Assembly (NCBI RefSeq): GCF_007860175.1
Contig: NZ_SJPX01000002.1
Span: 1,612,001-1,676,000, forward strand
Reading direction: 5' to 3'
Origin: Rubripirellula reticaptiva
GTDB taxonomy: Bacteria; Planctomycetota; Planctomycetia; Pirellulales; Pirellulaceae
Length of the DNA stretch: 64,000 nt
A model generated the notes under the pieces. That model ran no database searches, was not told the origin of the DNA, and saw only the letters and a program-made list of their open reading frames with translations. Each line of letters starts with the position of its first letter. The first letter of the stretch is position 1. Shown here piece after piece: positions 45,318-53,340 of this stretch. Both the position numbers and the translations under genes were made by a program.

Positions 45318-46874
45318 CTACCTTGCTCCGCCGCCTTCGGAAAGCTTCTGCATGACCTCATCCAGATTGAAGCTAGCCGCCTTCTGTCGTGACGGATATT
45401 CCTGGAACGTCTTGAGGAATTCACCGACGTAATCTTGAGCGGGGCCTAACAGGTAAACACGGTCGATCAACCAGTCGTAATAGGTGTTCGACGTGATGTC
45501 AGCTCGCTCGTACGGGTCGGTTCGCAGATTGAAAATCTTTGGAACTCGAAGCGTCGTGAACGGTTCGGCCCAGATCTGCAAGGTTCCCGCGACACGCTGC
45601 TCTAGAAACACCATCTTCCAGTTATCAAACCGTAGAGCGGTCAGCTGCTGGTCATCGTTGCAATAGATGAACGATTCACGAGGCCCCTTTTCCTCTTCGC
45701 CGGTCAGGTACGGAAGCAAATTGTATCCGTCCAAGTGAACGTTGTAGTCACGTCCAATCGCCTTGTGTCCCTTGAGCAACTTCTCTTTCACATCCGGCTC
45801 GCCGGCCAATGCCAGGACGGTGGGCAACCAATCCAGGTGCGAAACGATCTCGTTGGAAATGCTTCCGGGCTTGATTTTGCCGGGATAGCGAACCATGGCA
45901 GGAACGCGGTAAGCACCTTCCCAGTTGCTATTCTTTTCGTTTCGGAAGGGTGTCATGGCCGCATCTGGCCACGTGTTCATGTGTGGGCCATTGTCGGTGC
46001 TATACATCACGAACGTGTCGTCACCAATCCCCAGTTCATCAATCTTGTCCAAAACGGTACCGACGTTTTTGTCATGATCGATCATTGCGTCCGCGTACTC
46101 GCTCATCCAACGTCCCGACTGACCGACGCTTTCTGGCTTGACGTGAGTGCGAAAGTGCATGTGAGTGAAGTTCACCCAAACAAAGAATGGCTTTTCAGCC
46201 TTCGTTTGTCGCTCCATGAAATCGGCAGCTCGATCGGCAACATCGTCGTCAATCGTTTCCATTCGCTTGCGGGTAAGCGGTCCGGTGTCTTCGATCTTGC
46301 CATCGGCAAAGGAATGAAGCACGCCGCGAGGGCCGTATTTTTTGCGGAACTCGGGGTCTTTTGGGTAGTCCCGGTGCTCCGGCTCTTCCTCAGCGTTGAG
46401 GTGATACAGATTGCCATAGAACTCATCGAACCCGTGATTGGTCGGCAACATTTCGTCGCGGTCACCCAAGTGGTTCTTACCGAACTGACCGGTGGCGTAC
46501 CCGTGATTCTTAAGCAGTCCGGCGATCGTGGGATCTTCGATCTGCATGCCGGCCGTCGCACCCGGCATACCAACCTTGGTCAGACCGGTTCGCAAGCCGT
46601 GTTGGCCAGTGATGAACGAAGCACGACCCGCGGTACAACTCTGTTCCGCGTAATAGTCCGTAAACATCATGCCTTCGCGAGCAACACGATCAATGTTGGG
46701 CGTTTGATAGCCCATCACCCCGTGGGTATAGGCACTGATGTTCGAACGTCCGACATCATCACCCCAAATGATAACGATATTCGGACCTTTGGCGTAAGCG
46801 AAGCTGCTAGTCACGAAGACGGCTAGTAGAGCCGCTGCCATCGTGAAGGAGCCTTTGAAGACTGCCAAGTTCAT
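45318..46874 (-). CDS. secreted arylsulfatase (formylglycine type)
   Basis: A 518-residue sulfatase with a signal peptide (LLAVFVTSSFAYAKG). IVIIWGDDVGRSNISAYTHG binds the metal, and EQSCTAGRASFITGQ holds Cys80, converted to formylglycine; Ala takes the place of Pro in CxPxR, a known variant. FGKNHLGDRD and MYSTDNGPHMN complete the site. The HlyD-type adaptor gene ends 92 bp upstream on the same strand. It differs clearly from the sulfatase at 32198 and is probably part of the adaptor/DUF3302 set. Substrate unknown. Confidence 0.93.
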   Translation of the reverse strand: MNLAVFKGSFTMAAALLAVFVTSSFAYAKGPNIVIIWGDDVGRSNISAYTHGVMGYQTPNIDRVAREGMMFTDYYAEQSCTAGRASFITGQHGLRTGLTKVGMPGATAGMQIEDPTIAGLLKNHGYATGQFGKNHLGDRDEMLPTNHGFDEFYGNLYHLNAEEEPEHRDYPKDPEFRKKYGPRGVLHSFADGKIEDTGPLTRKRMETIDDDVADRAADFMERQTKAEKPFFVWVNFTHMHFRTHVKPESVGQSGRWMSEYADAMIDHDKNVGTVLDKIDELGIGDDTFVMYSTDNGPHMNTWPDAAMTPFRNEKNSNWEGAYRVPAMVRYPGKIKPGSISNEIVSHLDWLPTVLALAGEPDVKEKLLKGHKAIGRDYNVHLDGYNLLPYLTGEEEKGPRESFIYCNDDQQLTALRFDNWKMVFLEQRVAGTLQIWAEPFTTLRVPKIFNLRTDPYERADITSNTYYDWLIDRVYLLGPAQDYVGEFLKTFQEYPSRQKAASFNLDEVMQKLSEGGGAR

Positions 46875-46923
46875 TTTGCAAATCCTGTTGAGTAGGGCAG
46901 TTTTCGGGAAAAGTGAACCGCGA

Positions 46924-46952
46924 CAATGAAGCCTGCCACTTTCGCTTCATTG
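46924..46952. terminator. 9-bp hairpin after the HlyD-type gene
   Basis: CAATGAAGC (46924-46932) and GCTTCATTG (46944-46952) form a perfect stem with an 11-nt loop, 14 bp after the adaptor gene stop on the minus strand. It is a possible terminator or attenuator between the adaptor and sulfatase genes. Confidence 0.5.
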
Positions 46953-46966
46953 GGTTCAGAATGTCT

Positions 46967-48091
46967 TTACAACAAGTATCGCAACCAGCTTTGGGCGCGG
47001 ATCAAAAACATCACGGGTAATCCCGCGATTTGCAAATCTTCGGTATAGACTGCCGCAATCGCTTGAGTCCCGCCTGGCAGCCGAATCGCGTCGGCGTCGT
47101 CCAGTTTGATTCGCACGGCGAATGCCGATGGCTTTCCTGAATTGAGCATCGTCGGAACAAGGCCTGAAGCGGTCAGTTGACCAGCGCCAGAGACATCGAT
47201 CGTGTTGATCACACGACCAGTCAAAATCTCACCTGGGTAGTTGTTCAGTGCGACCTCGGTGTACTGCCCCGGTTTGATTCGCAGATAGTTTTTCTGGTTA
47301 AACGATGCGACGACCACGCCCCGATTGTCTTGCGAATTCTCCAAGACGAAACTGAGCACCGGTCCACTAACGGCACCCACCATCATGCCTTCGCGAAGCT
47401 GCAGGTTGACGACGTAGCCATCGCTTGGTGCGACAACCGTGGTCTGATCAAGTTGGTAGTTCGCCGTGTCCAATTGAGTTTGCATTTGGACGATCTGAGC
47501 AGCGGCGGAACTGACCGCCAAGTTTGCTTGAGACAAGTTCGTGTTTGCCTGAACCAACGCTGCATCGGCTTGGTTGTAGGCATTGATCGCGTTATCCAGA
47601 CTCTGTTGACTGCCGGCTTGTTGGTCCATCAGTTTTTGTTCGCGGTCGCGCGTCTTCGTCGCCAACTCAAGACTCGACGTCGCTCGAGTCACGCTCGTTT
47701 CGGCCAATACCACCGAAGCTTCGGCGATTTCTTTACTCTGGTTGGCTTGCTCGAGTGAGGCTGTCAGTTGACGAATTGTGTTCTTATACGGGACCGGATC
47801 GACGCGAAACAGCACGTCCCCTGATTTGACAGGAACATTTGGCGTCACGGCCACCTCGATCACTCGCCCTCTCTGATTGACGCCCGCCGCAATGGGCACA
47901 ACTTGTTCAAAGGCAATAACGTTACTGGTAAACGGATGATAGTACTGTGCGCAAAACAAAAGCGCAACGATCAATGCAGGACCAACCGATGCCGCAACGA
48001 TTGCGATGGGCAACGACAGTCGTATTAACTTTAACTTTGCAAAGACCAACCACAGGACGCCGCAGTACATTCCCGCCAACAACCAACTCAT
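46967..48091 (-). CDS. HlyD-family membrane fusion (periplasmic adaptor) protein
   Basis: A 374-residue protein from an ATG at 48091, preceded by GAGGGGACT; a TTG two codons earlier is less likely. One or two N-terminal helices precede a biotinyl-lipoyl-like half (VNQRGRVIEVAVTPNVPVKS, VLFRVDPVPYKNTI), a long alpha-helical hairpin (about 105-215, rich in Ala/Gln) and the second half (GYVVNLQLREGMMVG). The layout fits YiaV/EmrA-type adaptors. No ABC, RND or MFS pump is adjacent; the DUF3302 protein upstream is the analogue of YiaW. The transported substance, if any, is unknown. Confidence 0.9.
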   Translation of the reverse strand: MSWLLAGMYCGVLWLVFAKLKLIRLSLPIAIVAASVGPALIVALLFCAQYYHPFTSNVIAFEQVVPIAAGVNQRGRVIEVAVTPNVPVKSGDVLFRVDPVPYKNTIRQLTASLEQANQSKEIAEASVVLAETSVTRATSSLELATKTRDREQKLMDQQAGSQQSLDNAINAYNQADAALVQANTNLSQANLAVSSAAAQIVQMQTQLDTANYQLDQTTVVAPSDGYVVNLQLREGMMVGAVSGPVLSFVLENSQDNRGVVVASFNQKNYLRIKPGQYTEVALNNYPGEILTGRVINTIDVSGAGQLTASGLVPTMLNSGKPSAFAVRIKLDDADAIRLPGGTQAIAAVYTEDLQIAGLPVMFLIRAQSWLRYLL

Positions 48092-48093
48092 GA

Positions 48094-48267
48094 TCAAGTC
48101 CCCTCAGCAAGCTTGTCTAGTCGATGCTGAATCTTTTGGATACGATCCGAGATGGCTTCCGGCGTCACGGAGACCTCAGCTGCACTATCGACGCCAGATG
48201 ATTCCATGTGGTGGAGCGTATGATAGAGATAGATGACGTAAACGCAGCTTAGAATGGCTGGGATCAT
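48094..48267 (-). CDS. 57-residue small membrane protein, unannotated type
   Basis: A short gene read from an ATG at 48267 to a TGA at 48094. It begins with a hydrophobic helix (MIPAILSCVYVIYLYHTL) and ends in a charged, probably coiled helix (ISDRIQKIQHRLDKLAEGT). It fills the gap between the DUF3302 gene (12 bp upstream) and the adaptor (stop and next ATG only 2 bp apart), so it is translationally packed into the operon. A modest AAGGCAAG lies upstream. No family is recognised; a small subunit of the membrane complex is inferred. Confidence 0.68.
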   Translation of the reverse strand: MIPAILSCVYVIYLYHTLHHMESSGVDSAAEVSVTPEAISDRIQKIQHRLDKLAEGT

Positions 48268-48279
48268 GAGCAACTTGCC

Positions 48280-48615
48280 TTATTGTTTTGCTTCGAGAGC
48301 AGCAATGGAGTTTTCTAAGTGATCGAGCTGACGCGTGAGATCCACGCTCCAAGCCTCCGACGCGGTGCCCGGTTGTTTTTCAACCCAATATGCCCACACC
48401 ATTGCGATCGCCCACAAAATCCCCGTCGGCAACCCCACCCAACCGCAAATGTTGACAGCCTGCGATTGTGGATGTTTGCGTGCCTTAGCGATCTGGCCCG
48501 GCAACGCAGCCAGTACGACGACGAAAGCTAATAATAGTATTGCAAAGACGATCATGAAAATCAGCACAACCCAGCGGATCGCAGGGCCGAGCGACTCGAA
48601 TTGAAATTCCATCAA
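48280..48615 (-). CDS. DUF3302 (YiaW-like) membrane protein
   Basis: A 111-residue protein with two membrane helices (WVVLIFMIVFAILLLAFVVV; GLPTGILWAIAMVWAY) joined by PGQIAKARKHPQSQAVNICGW, the DUF3302 signature, and a C-terminal coiled coil (LTRQLDHLENSIAALEAKQ). In Escherichia coli the equivalent YiaW is encoded beside the HlyD-like YiaV. The same pairing here, with the 57-residue protein between, supports a membrane complex. The function of the pair is unknown. Confidence 0.92.
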   Translation of the reverse strand: MMEFQFESLGPAIRWVVLIFMIVFAILLLAFVVVLAALPGQIAKARKHPQSQAVNICGWVGLPTGILWAIAMVWAYWVEKQPGTASEAWSVDLTRQLDHLENSIAALEAKQ

Positions 48616-48630
48616 AGTTACCTCTGCACG

Positions 48631-50004
48631 TTAGTCGTTCATTTTGGATAAACGTAAAACGTCGTTGCCTTCGACGTCCGAGAAATACAACAAGCCCGTT
48701 TCAGCAATTCGGAAACGTACGGTTTTCTCTAACGCAGCTGCGAATCGTTTTTCTTGGTCCATCAATGCTGGCGGCCCAGCCCGGCGCGTCGTAGCAAGCG
48801 GACCGAACTTGATGCTTTTCTGATTAATTGTCGCCATTCCGTGATAGCGATTAACGCTGGTCGAACCGCTGACGGAACCGTCCGCAGCGATCGTGAGCGT
48901 GCTTTGCGCCCGGTCCACGACTCCACGGCCTTCGATATCTTCAGCCAGCCAATTGCCAAACAACTTCTGACCGGACGACTCGTCACTATCCATGCTCTCG
49001 TCACCAAAAATCTGACGCCAATCAGTTTTCATGTCTACGACCGTCCAACCTCTTTCGGATGCCACGTCCATCGCCGTCGTCAGCTTTCCCGAGCTCGGTG
49101 GATCCGCGTCGTAGGCATATTCACGGTCCGCATCCGTGTGATGAATAATCATTCCAAAGCTTTTTAGCGGATTGCCGATCGTCGTGTACTCCATCATTGC
49201 TTGGTCACCGTCGCTATTGCCAAAACAAGCGATCGGGCGACGGCCAATGAAATGATGAATCCCAACCGGTTTGCCCTCTCTGTCATCGACGAACAGATGA
49301 TCCAACGTCTTGATCAGCAGCGGCTCTCCGTCGCGTACTACGTACTTGGTTTGCCCTGTCGAGCCAACCACATTCTCGGGCGGAATTCCGTACACGCGCT
49401 CGGACCAGACTCGCATGAAATCCGCGCCACCACCGGAGACGATGAAACATTTGAAGTCGTTGGCTCGCAAGTACCCAAGCAGCTGCTGCATCGGTACGTA
49501 CGTGCATGTGTCATAGGCTCTTTGGAAACGAGGATGCTTGGCCGTTTTCAACCATGCAGTGACGCTCGTGTCAAACTCTTCCGTTGTCATGCCCGCATGC
49601 GTCAGCGCCAAAACCTGCATCAAGCCGTCGTGATGCTTTCCTTCAAGCAACTTTCCGACATCGCCATCAAGGACCGCCTGGACCATCGGATCCGCCGCAA
49701 GTTGCGGCTCATCAGGCGAACGCCGCTTTATTTCATCGAACGCGTAAGCCGCTTGAAACGGAATCGGTGTTTCAGACCACAGGGTTCCATCATTATCAAA
49801 CACTGCGACACGGTCCGTCGGATCGACGTAGTCCTTTGATTGCGCGTCCGTCACCGAACTGACGAAGTTGATGATCGACTCTTTTGCTGGGCCGTCGTTC
49901 CAGGACGAGAGCGGATCAGCCGCCTGAGAGAGAAACGGCCAGACAAACAAAAGACCTGTGACGACTAGGCGGACCAGTGGCATCTTCGAAAGTTTCGTAT
50001 TCAT
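48631..50004 (-). CDS. exported HAD phosphatase fused to a META-like domain
   Basis: A 457-residue protein from the ATG at 50004 (MNTKLSKMPLVRLVVTGLLF, a signal peptide). Motif I is FDNDGTLW with the two catalytic Asp near residues 70 and 72, motif II is FIVSGGGADFM, and motif III is CFGNSDGDQAMM, placing it in the phosphoserine-phosphatase-like HAD group. Residues about 345-450 match a META/HslJ-like beta domain (LFGNWLAEDIEGRGVVDR, TIAADGSVSGSTSVNRYHG). The two-domain fusion is unusual. Its ATG overlaps the stop of the RPN-rich gene as ATGA. A periplasmic phosphatase linked to envelope function is inferred. Confidence 0.88.
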   Translation of the reverse strand: MNTKLSKMPLVRLVVTGLLFVWPFLSQAADPLSSWNDGPAKESIINFVSSVTDAQSKDYVDPTDRVAVFDNDGTLWSETPIPFQAAYAFDEIKRRSPDEPQLAADPMVQAVLDGDVGKLLEGKHHDGLMQVLALTHAGMTTEEFDTSVTAWLKTAKHPRFQRAYDTCTYVPMQQLLGYLRANDFKCFIVSGGGADFMRVWSERVYGIPPENVVGSTGQTKYVVRDGEPLLIKTLDHLFVDDREGKPVGIHHFIGRRPIACFGNSDGDQAMMEYTTIGNPLKSFGMIIHHTDADREYAYDADPPSSGKLTTAMDVASERGWTVVDMKTDWRQIFGDESMDSDESSGQKLFGNWLAEDIEGRGVVDRAQSTLTIAADGSVSGSTSVNRYHGMATINQKSIKFGPLATTRRAGPPALMDQEKRFAAALEKTVRFRIAETGLLYFSDVEGNDVLRLSKMND

Positions 50005-51497
50005 TCCGCAGGTTCCTCCATCCGAACCATGTTCCAGTACTCTTGCTTGTCGGCGCCGAAGTGAACTAGTGCTGTGGATTCGTCTTCGGTCAAATTGTGA
50101 ACGACCGTTTCCATCACGACTTCCTTGTTCTTTTCGTCGGCAAATTTCCAAGCGGCTCTTTGCGTTTTTCGATCAACCGTTCCTTCGATCGGGCGGCTGG
50201 AATCAGTGGTCTCGTTGTAGAACGTCCCGGCGATGATACCTTCTTTACTGACGGCTAATTGAATTAGCAATCCGGTATCCGTGGCCTCTTCCGCCGAAAT
50301 AGAAAACACGCCCAATGGCATCCACTCGACCTTATCTGGATTGACTGTTTCTGGAACATTTTCGGCGATCGTGGACGCCTGGTCGTAGTACACATCGGCC
50401 GCCGCAACTTGCTGGTCATCCACATAGACATAGTTGTCGCGATACACGACGGTCGAACCGTAGTCATATACGACCGGTGTTGGTGTCACCCAGTTCCAAG
50501 CGAAAAAGGTTCCCACCGTAGCCCAACTGCCGACTCGCCAACCCCAATACGGCGGATAACGATTCCAACCATGCTGCCAGCGCCAATGATTGGGGTGACG
50601 GCTATATCCCGGATCCCAAAAGTTACTGTTGCCGAAGGGACGATTGACGTTGTTTGAATACTTGTTGCGAATCGAACTGACATTGTTACTGCCGATGCGA
50701 TTGCCAATGTTGACGCGGTTGCCCGCGTTGATATTGATATCTCGGTCGCCAATGTTTCCGACTCTGTCGCGAACGTTGGTGTCGCCAATTTTCACATTGT
50801 CTTTGATGCTGCCTCCATCGGGACGGTTCGGCCTGTCTTTGCCGATTCCACCTGGCAACGCACTTGGCAATTCGCCAGGCAGCTTTGAACCTATATCGCC
50901 TGGACGCTTCCCAGTTACCTTGCCAGGTAGCGTTGTCGGGCGGTTGGAACCGCCCGGCATGCCAAGGAAGTCATCCAGTTGTCCAATGTTGGGACGTTTG
51001 CCGCCAAACGTCGGTCCGTTCGCCCCGCCAATGCTGGGGCGATCACCACTTCCCAAACCGGGACGGTCTCCGCCGCCAAGGCTGGGCCGACTGATACTAG
51101 GTCGATCGGCACCTGGACGACTGATGTTGGGACGACTGATGTTGGGACGACTGATGTCGGGACGACTTGTCGCCGGCTGCGAGATGTTTGGGCGAGAAAC
51201 TTGGGGTCGACTTGGGGTAGGGCGAGTTGCACCCGGAAGACTTGGCCGGCTAGGACTGGGGCGGGTAAAATTTGAACGGTTAATCGATGGTGTCGCTCGA
51301 CTCATTGACGGCGCATGCGATGAAAAGTTCGGACGGGCACCGCCACCAAAACTGCTGCCGCCCATCCGAGCGCCTCCACCCATTCTGGCTGCGCCTCCGC
51401 TGCCGACACGCCCACCTCCTCGCCCGGCCAATGCGTCGGCTACGGGAAAGGAGCACAGAAAAACTGAGATGCAGAGAATCCAAATTTTGGTTTTCAT
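50001..51497 (-). CDS. exported Arg/Pro/Asn/Ser-rich protein (planctomycete mu-protocadherin-like)
   Basis: A 498-residue protein from the ATG at 51497 with a signal peptide (IWILCISVFLCSFPVADAL). Residues about 25-260 are low-complexity: Gly-rich, then repeats of the SRPNI/SRPS type, then PG/GD segments. A middle part has Tyr/Trp/Asn-rich HPNHWRWQHGWNRYPPYWGW, and the last 130 residues form a compact domain (VFSISAEEATDTGLLIQLAV, GTFYNETTDSSRPIEGTV). Such proteins are annotated as mu-protocadherin-like in planctomycetes. It probably contributes to the envelope surface. It precedes and overlaps the HAD-META gene. Confidence 0.85.
   Translation of the reverse strand: MKTKIWILCISVFLCSFPVADALAGRGGGRVGSGGAARMGGGARMGGSSFGGGARPNFSSHAPSMSRATPSINRSNFTRPSPSRPSLPGATRPTPSRPQVSRPNISQPATSRPDISRPNISRPNISRPGADRPSISRPSLGGGDRPGLGSGDRPSIGGANGPTFGGKRPNIGQLDDFLGMPGGSNRPTTLPGKVTGKRPGDIGSKLPGELPSALPGGIGKDRPNRPDGGSIKDNVKIGDTNVRDRVGNIGDRDININAGNRVNIGNRIGSNNVSSIRNKYSNNVNRPFGNSNFWDPGYSRHPNHWRWQHGWNRYPPYWGWRVGSWATVGTFFAWNWVTPTPVVYDYGSTVVYRDNYVYVDDQQVAAADVYYDQASTIAENVPETVNPDKVEWMPLGVFSISAEEATDTGLLIQLAVSKEGIIAGTFYNETTDSSRPIEGTVDRKTQRAAWKFADEKNKEVVMETVVHNLTEDESTALVHFGADKQEYWNMVRMEEPAE
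51121..51165. repeat. three tandem 15-bp units coding SRPNI/SRPDI
   Basis: CTGATGTTGGGACGA occurs at 51121-51135 and 51136-51150, and with one change at 51151-51165. The unit is a multiple of three and encodes five residues, so copy number changes would lengthen or shorten the protein without a frameshift. More decayed copies surround it. Confidence 0.85.
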
Positions 51498-51585
51498 GAT
51501 GCTTGCCAATTGAGAATGGGTAGCTGGATCAATCTTGTGTTTCGAAATAAAGACGGTTTTGTTGCGATTCGCAAAGTGGTCCTGG

Positions 51586-52473
51586 TCACTCACCGCGATT
51601 CAGCGTAACTGGGCCTACGCTTGGCAACAGTTCGTCATCCACCTGCCTGGCGATAGCTTGGTAGCTAACCGAACCATCGCTCCCCAGTTGGTAAATATGA
51701 GTGGAAGACCCCACCCGGCCATCCGCGAGAATGCTTTTGGAACTCTCGAGATAGCGACCGTCTTCGATCTTCCATCGACCTGCAGCGTATCCTCCATCGG
51801 AGTCAAACGTCCATGAGCGGATCGCCTCATTAACAGGATCCCATCCGACGACCTGCGTCCCTTCGAAACTGTCTTCTGCTCCATCTTGCACTTCAAAAGA
51901 GCGGATGATGAAGTTCTGATTCTTTGACCAGCGGCATGTCGTCGTGATCGATGACTGCTCGTCGCCGGCACTCCACGTTCCAATCATCCATTCTAGGTTT
52001 TTCAGATGTTCGTAATTCGACGGCGCCGCATCGACGTGCGTGCTCTCAATGATCGAATCAATTTTCCATCCACTCTCTATTTTGACATGCACGGCAACAT
52101 AGTCCGTACGTTCGAGTACTTGCTCTGACGCAAAAATCGTTGATACACCCGTCTCGCGAGCAACGTTCGGCGAGATCATCTCAATCGACTTCACATCAAC
52201 AGAGAGCTTTGGATCCTTTACTTCTGCAAAGTACGCACTCAATTGCTCCGACAATTTGTCGCGGCCCTTCGTAACATTCCCTTCAGAATCGGTCACTTGC
52301 CCGTTTTCCATCCAACGGGAAGCGATGCCGGCAACGTTACCGTCGTTGAAGTCCTTTACGTAGCCTTCGACGGCATTGGAAATGGCTTTCATGTCGCCGC
52401 TTGCGGGTTCGGCCGCCGCAGCGGGAACGAAAACAATCAGCGATGCGATGTAGATGGCGAATAGTTTTTTCAT
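51586..52473 (-). CDS. exported SnoaL/DUF4440-like protein
   Basis: A 295-residue protein from the ATG at 52473 with signal peptide (FAIYIASLIVFVPAAAAEP). Residues about 25-150 match the NTF2-like DUF4440/SgcJ group (VEGYVKDFNDGNVAGIASRW, GRDKLSEQLSAYF). The second half (LEWMIGTWSAGDEQSSITTT, VVGWDPVNEAIRSWTFDSDG) is a lipocalin-like beta domain often joined to it. No catalytic residues can be named. It is the first gene of the minus-strand set that continues with the RPN-rich protein, HAD-META, DUF3302 and adaptor genes. Confidence 0.85.
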   Translation of the reverse strand: MKKLFAIYIASLIVFVPAAAAEPASGDMKAISNAVEGYVKDFNDGNVAGIASRWMENGQVTDSEGNVTKGRDKLSEQLSAYFAEVKDPKLSVDVKSIEMISPNVARETGVSTIFASEQVLERTDYVAVHVKIESGWKIDSIIESTHVDAAPSNYEHLKNLEWMIGTWSAGDEQSSITTTCRWSKNQNFIIRSFEVQDGAEDSFEGTQVVGWDPVNEAIRSWTFDSDGGYAAGRWKIEDGRYLESSKSILADGRVGSSTHIYQLGSDGSVSYQAIARQVDDELLPSVGPVTLNRGE

Positions 52474-52533
52474 AAATTTTCTCGAAGAGAGTGGTCGACC
52501 GAGCGGCGAGAGCCACCAAGCGTCGCTGTCCAA

Positions 52534-52728
52534 CTAATTCTTTATCAAATACTCAATCAAGGATTTTTCCATCATCCGATCTGGTGCGAACGGGGATTTG
52601 TCGAAGTAGTCCAACCTGAAAGGAAAAACTTGATGCTGTGCGATGCCGAGGGTCGCGTTACGGAAACAGCCTATTGCCATCGCACCACACATTTGCGCCT
52701 CACGATCGATTCGAAGCGAGACTTTCAT
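52534..52728 (-). CDS. possible small protein or gene remnant (64 residues)
   Basis: A frame from an ATG at 52728 to a stop at 52534 with protein-like composition (MKVSLRIDREAQMCGAMAIG at the start, DRMMEKSLIEYLIKN at the end). The same frame stays open for about 36 more codons upstream, to about 52836, with plausible residues but no usual start codon, which could mean a truncated older gene. It precedes the DUF4440-like gene on the same strand. Codon use is more AT-rich than its neighbours. No family is recognised. Confidence 0.35.
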   Translation of the reverse strand: MKVSLRIDREAQMCGAMAIGCFRNATLGIAQHQVFPFRLDYFDKSPFAPDRMMEKSLIEYLIKN

Positions 52729-52839
52729 ATCGCAAATTTCGCCAACCGATTTCGATTCAAATTCGATCAGTCGCTTACCGGGATTGATCTTATCATTTGA
52801 GCAAATTCTAGTTTGCTCAATCCCGAAAAACTGGACTCA

Positions 52840-53340
52840 TAACACAGATTTTTTTGATTCACGAAACAACCGAGCCCGCCGAGAAAACGGCTACTGCGTA
52901 CAGTATTCCGCTGCGTTCTCGGGCAAGTCGAGCCGCCTCGACCAAAAAACGACTAAATTCCCAAGCTGGACTCCGTCGACTTGAGAATCTCCATGATTGG
53001 ACCACCGAAGGCCATCTCGCTCGGCGACAACGCAGCAGTGCCCTCTGGATGCAAGAGAGCCGACAACCACCGATGGCGAGCTATTTGCTTTTGGCCGATT
53101 CGGGCAGAGCAACTTCGTTCAACTGTGAGTGCTCTCCATCGACTCTTCCGCAAAATTGTCCGCTCATCTACGAATCCGACCGAGTCGAATGCCAGGAAAG
53201 ACATCTCGATCGACTAACCTTGATGACGCGACCGTTGCCTACACTGCACGCAAAATGAATGCCGTTGACCGTTCCAAAAACCCTCAGTCGCAGAAACCTT
53301 TTGCGTGGTCAATTACGTGGGTCAACCGCTCGTTCACGAG
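52840..53340. other. intergenic stretch without recognised genes
   Basis: About 500 bp between the small frame at 52534 and the end of the alpha/beta-hydrolase gene. Short frames exist on both strands, but their translations look like shadows, with no hydrophobic pattern or known motif. No hairpin or repeat stands out. Confidence 0.4.

Noticed and set aside
45735-46826. 363-codon plus-strand frame opposite the sulfatase
   Set aside because: It lies wholly antisense to a sulfatase with intact catalytic motifs and shows no family motif of its own.
50629-51513. 294-codon plus-strand frame, Pro/Gly/Arg-rich
   Set aside because: It mirrors the low-complexity repeats of the RPN-rich gene on the other strand.
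52854-53258. 134-codon plus-strand frame in the gap before the alpha/beta-hydrolase
   Set aside because: No motif, no ribosome site, Ser/Arg/Thr-rich composition; treated as non-coding.
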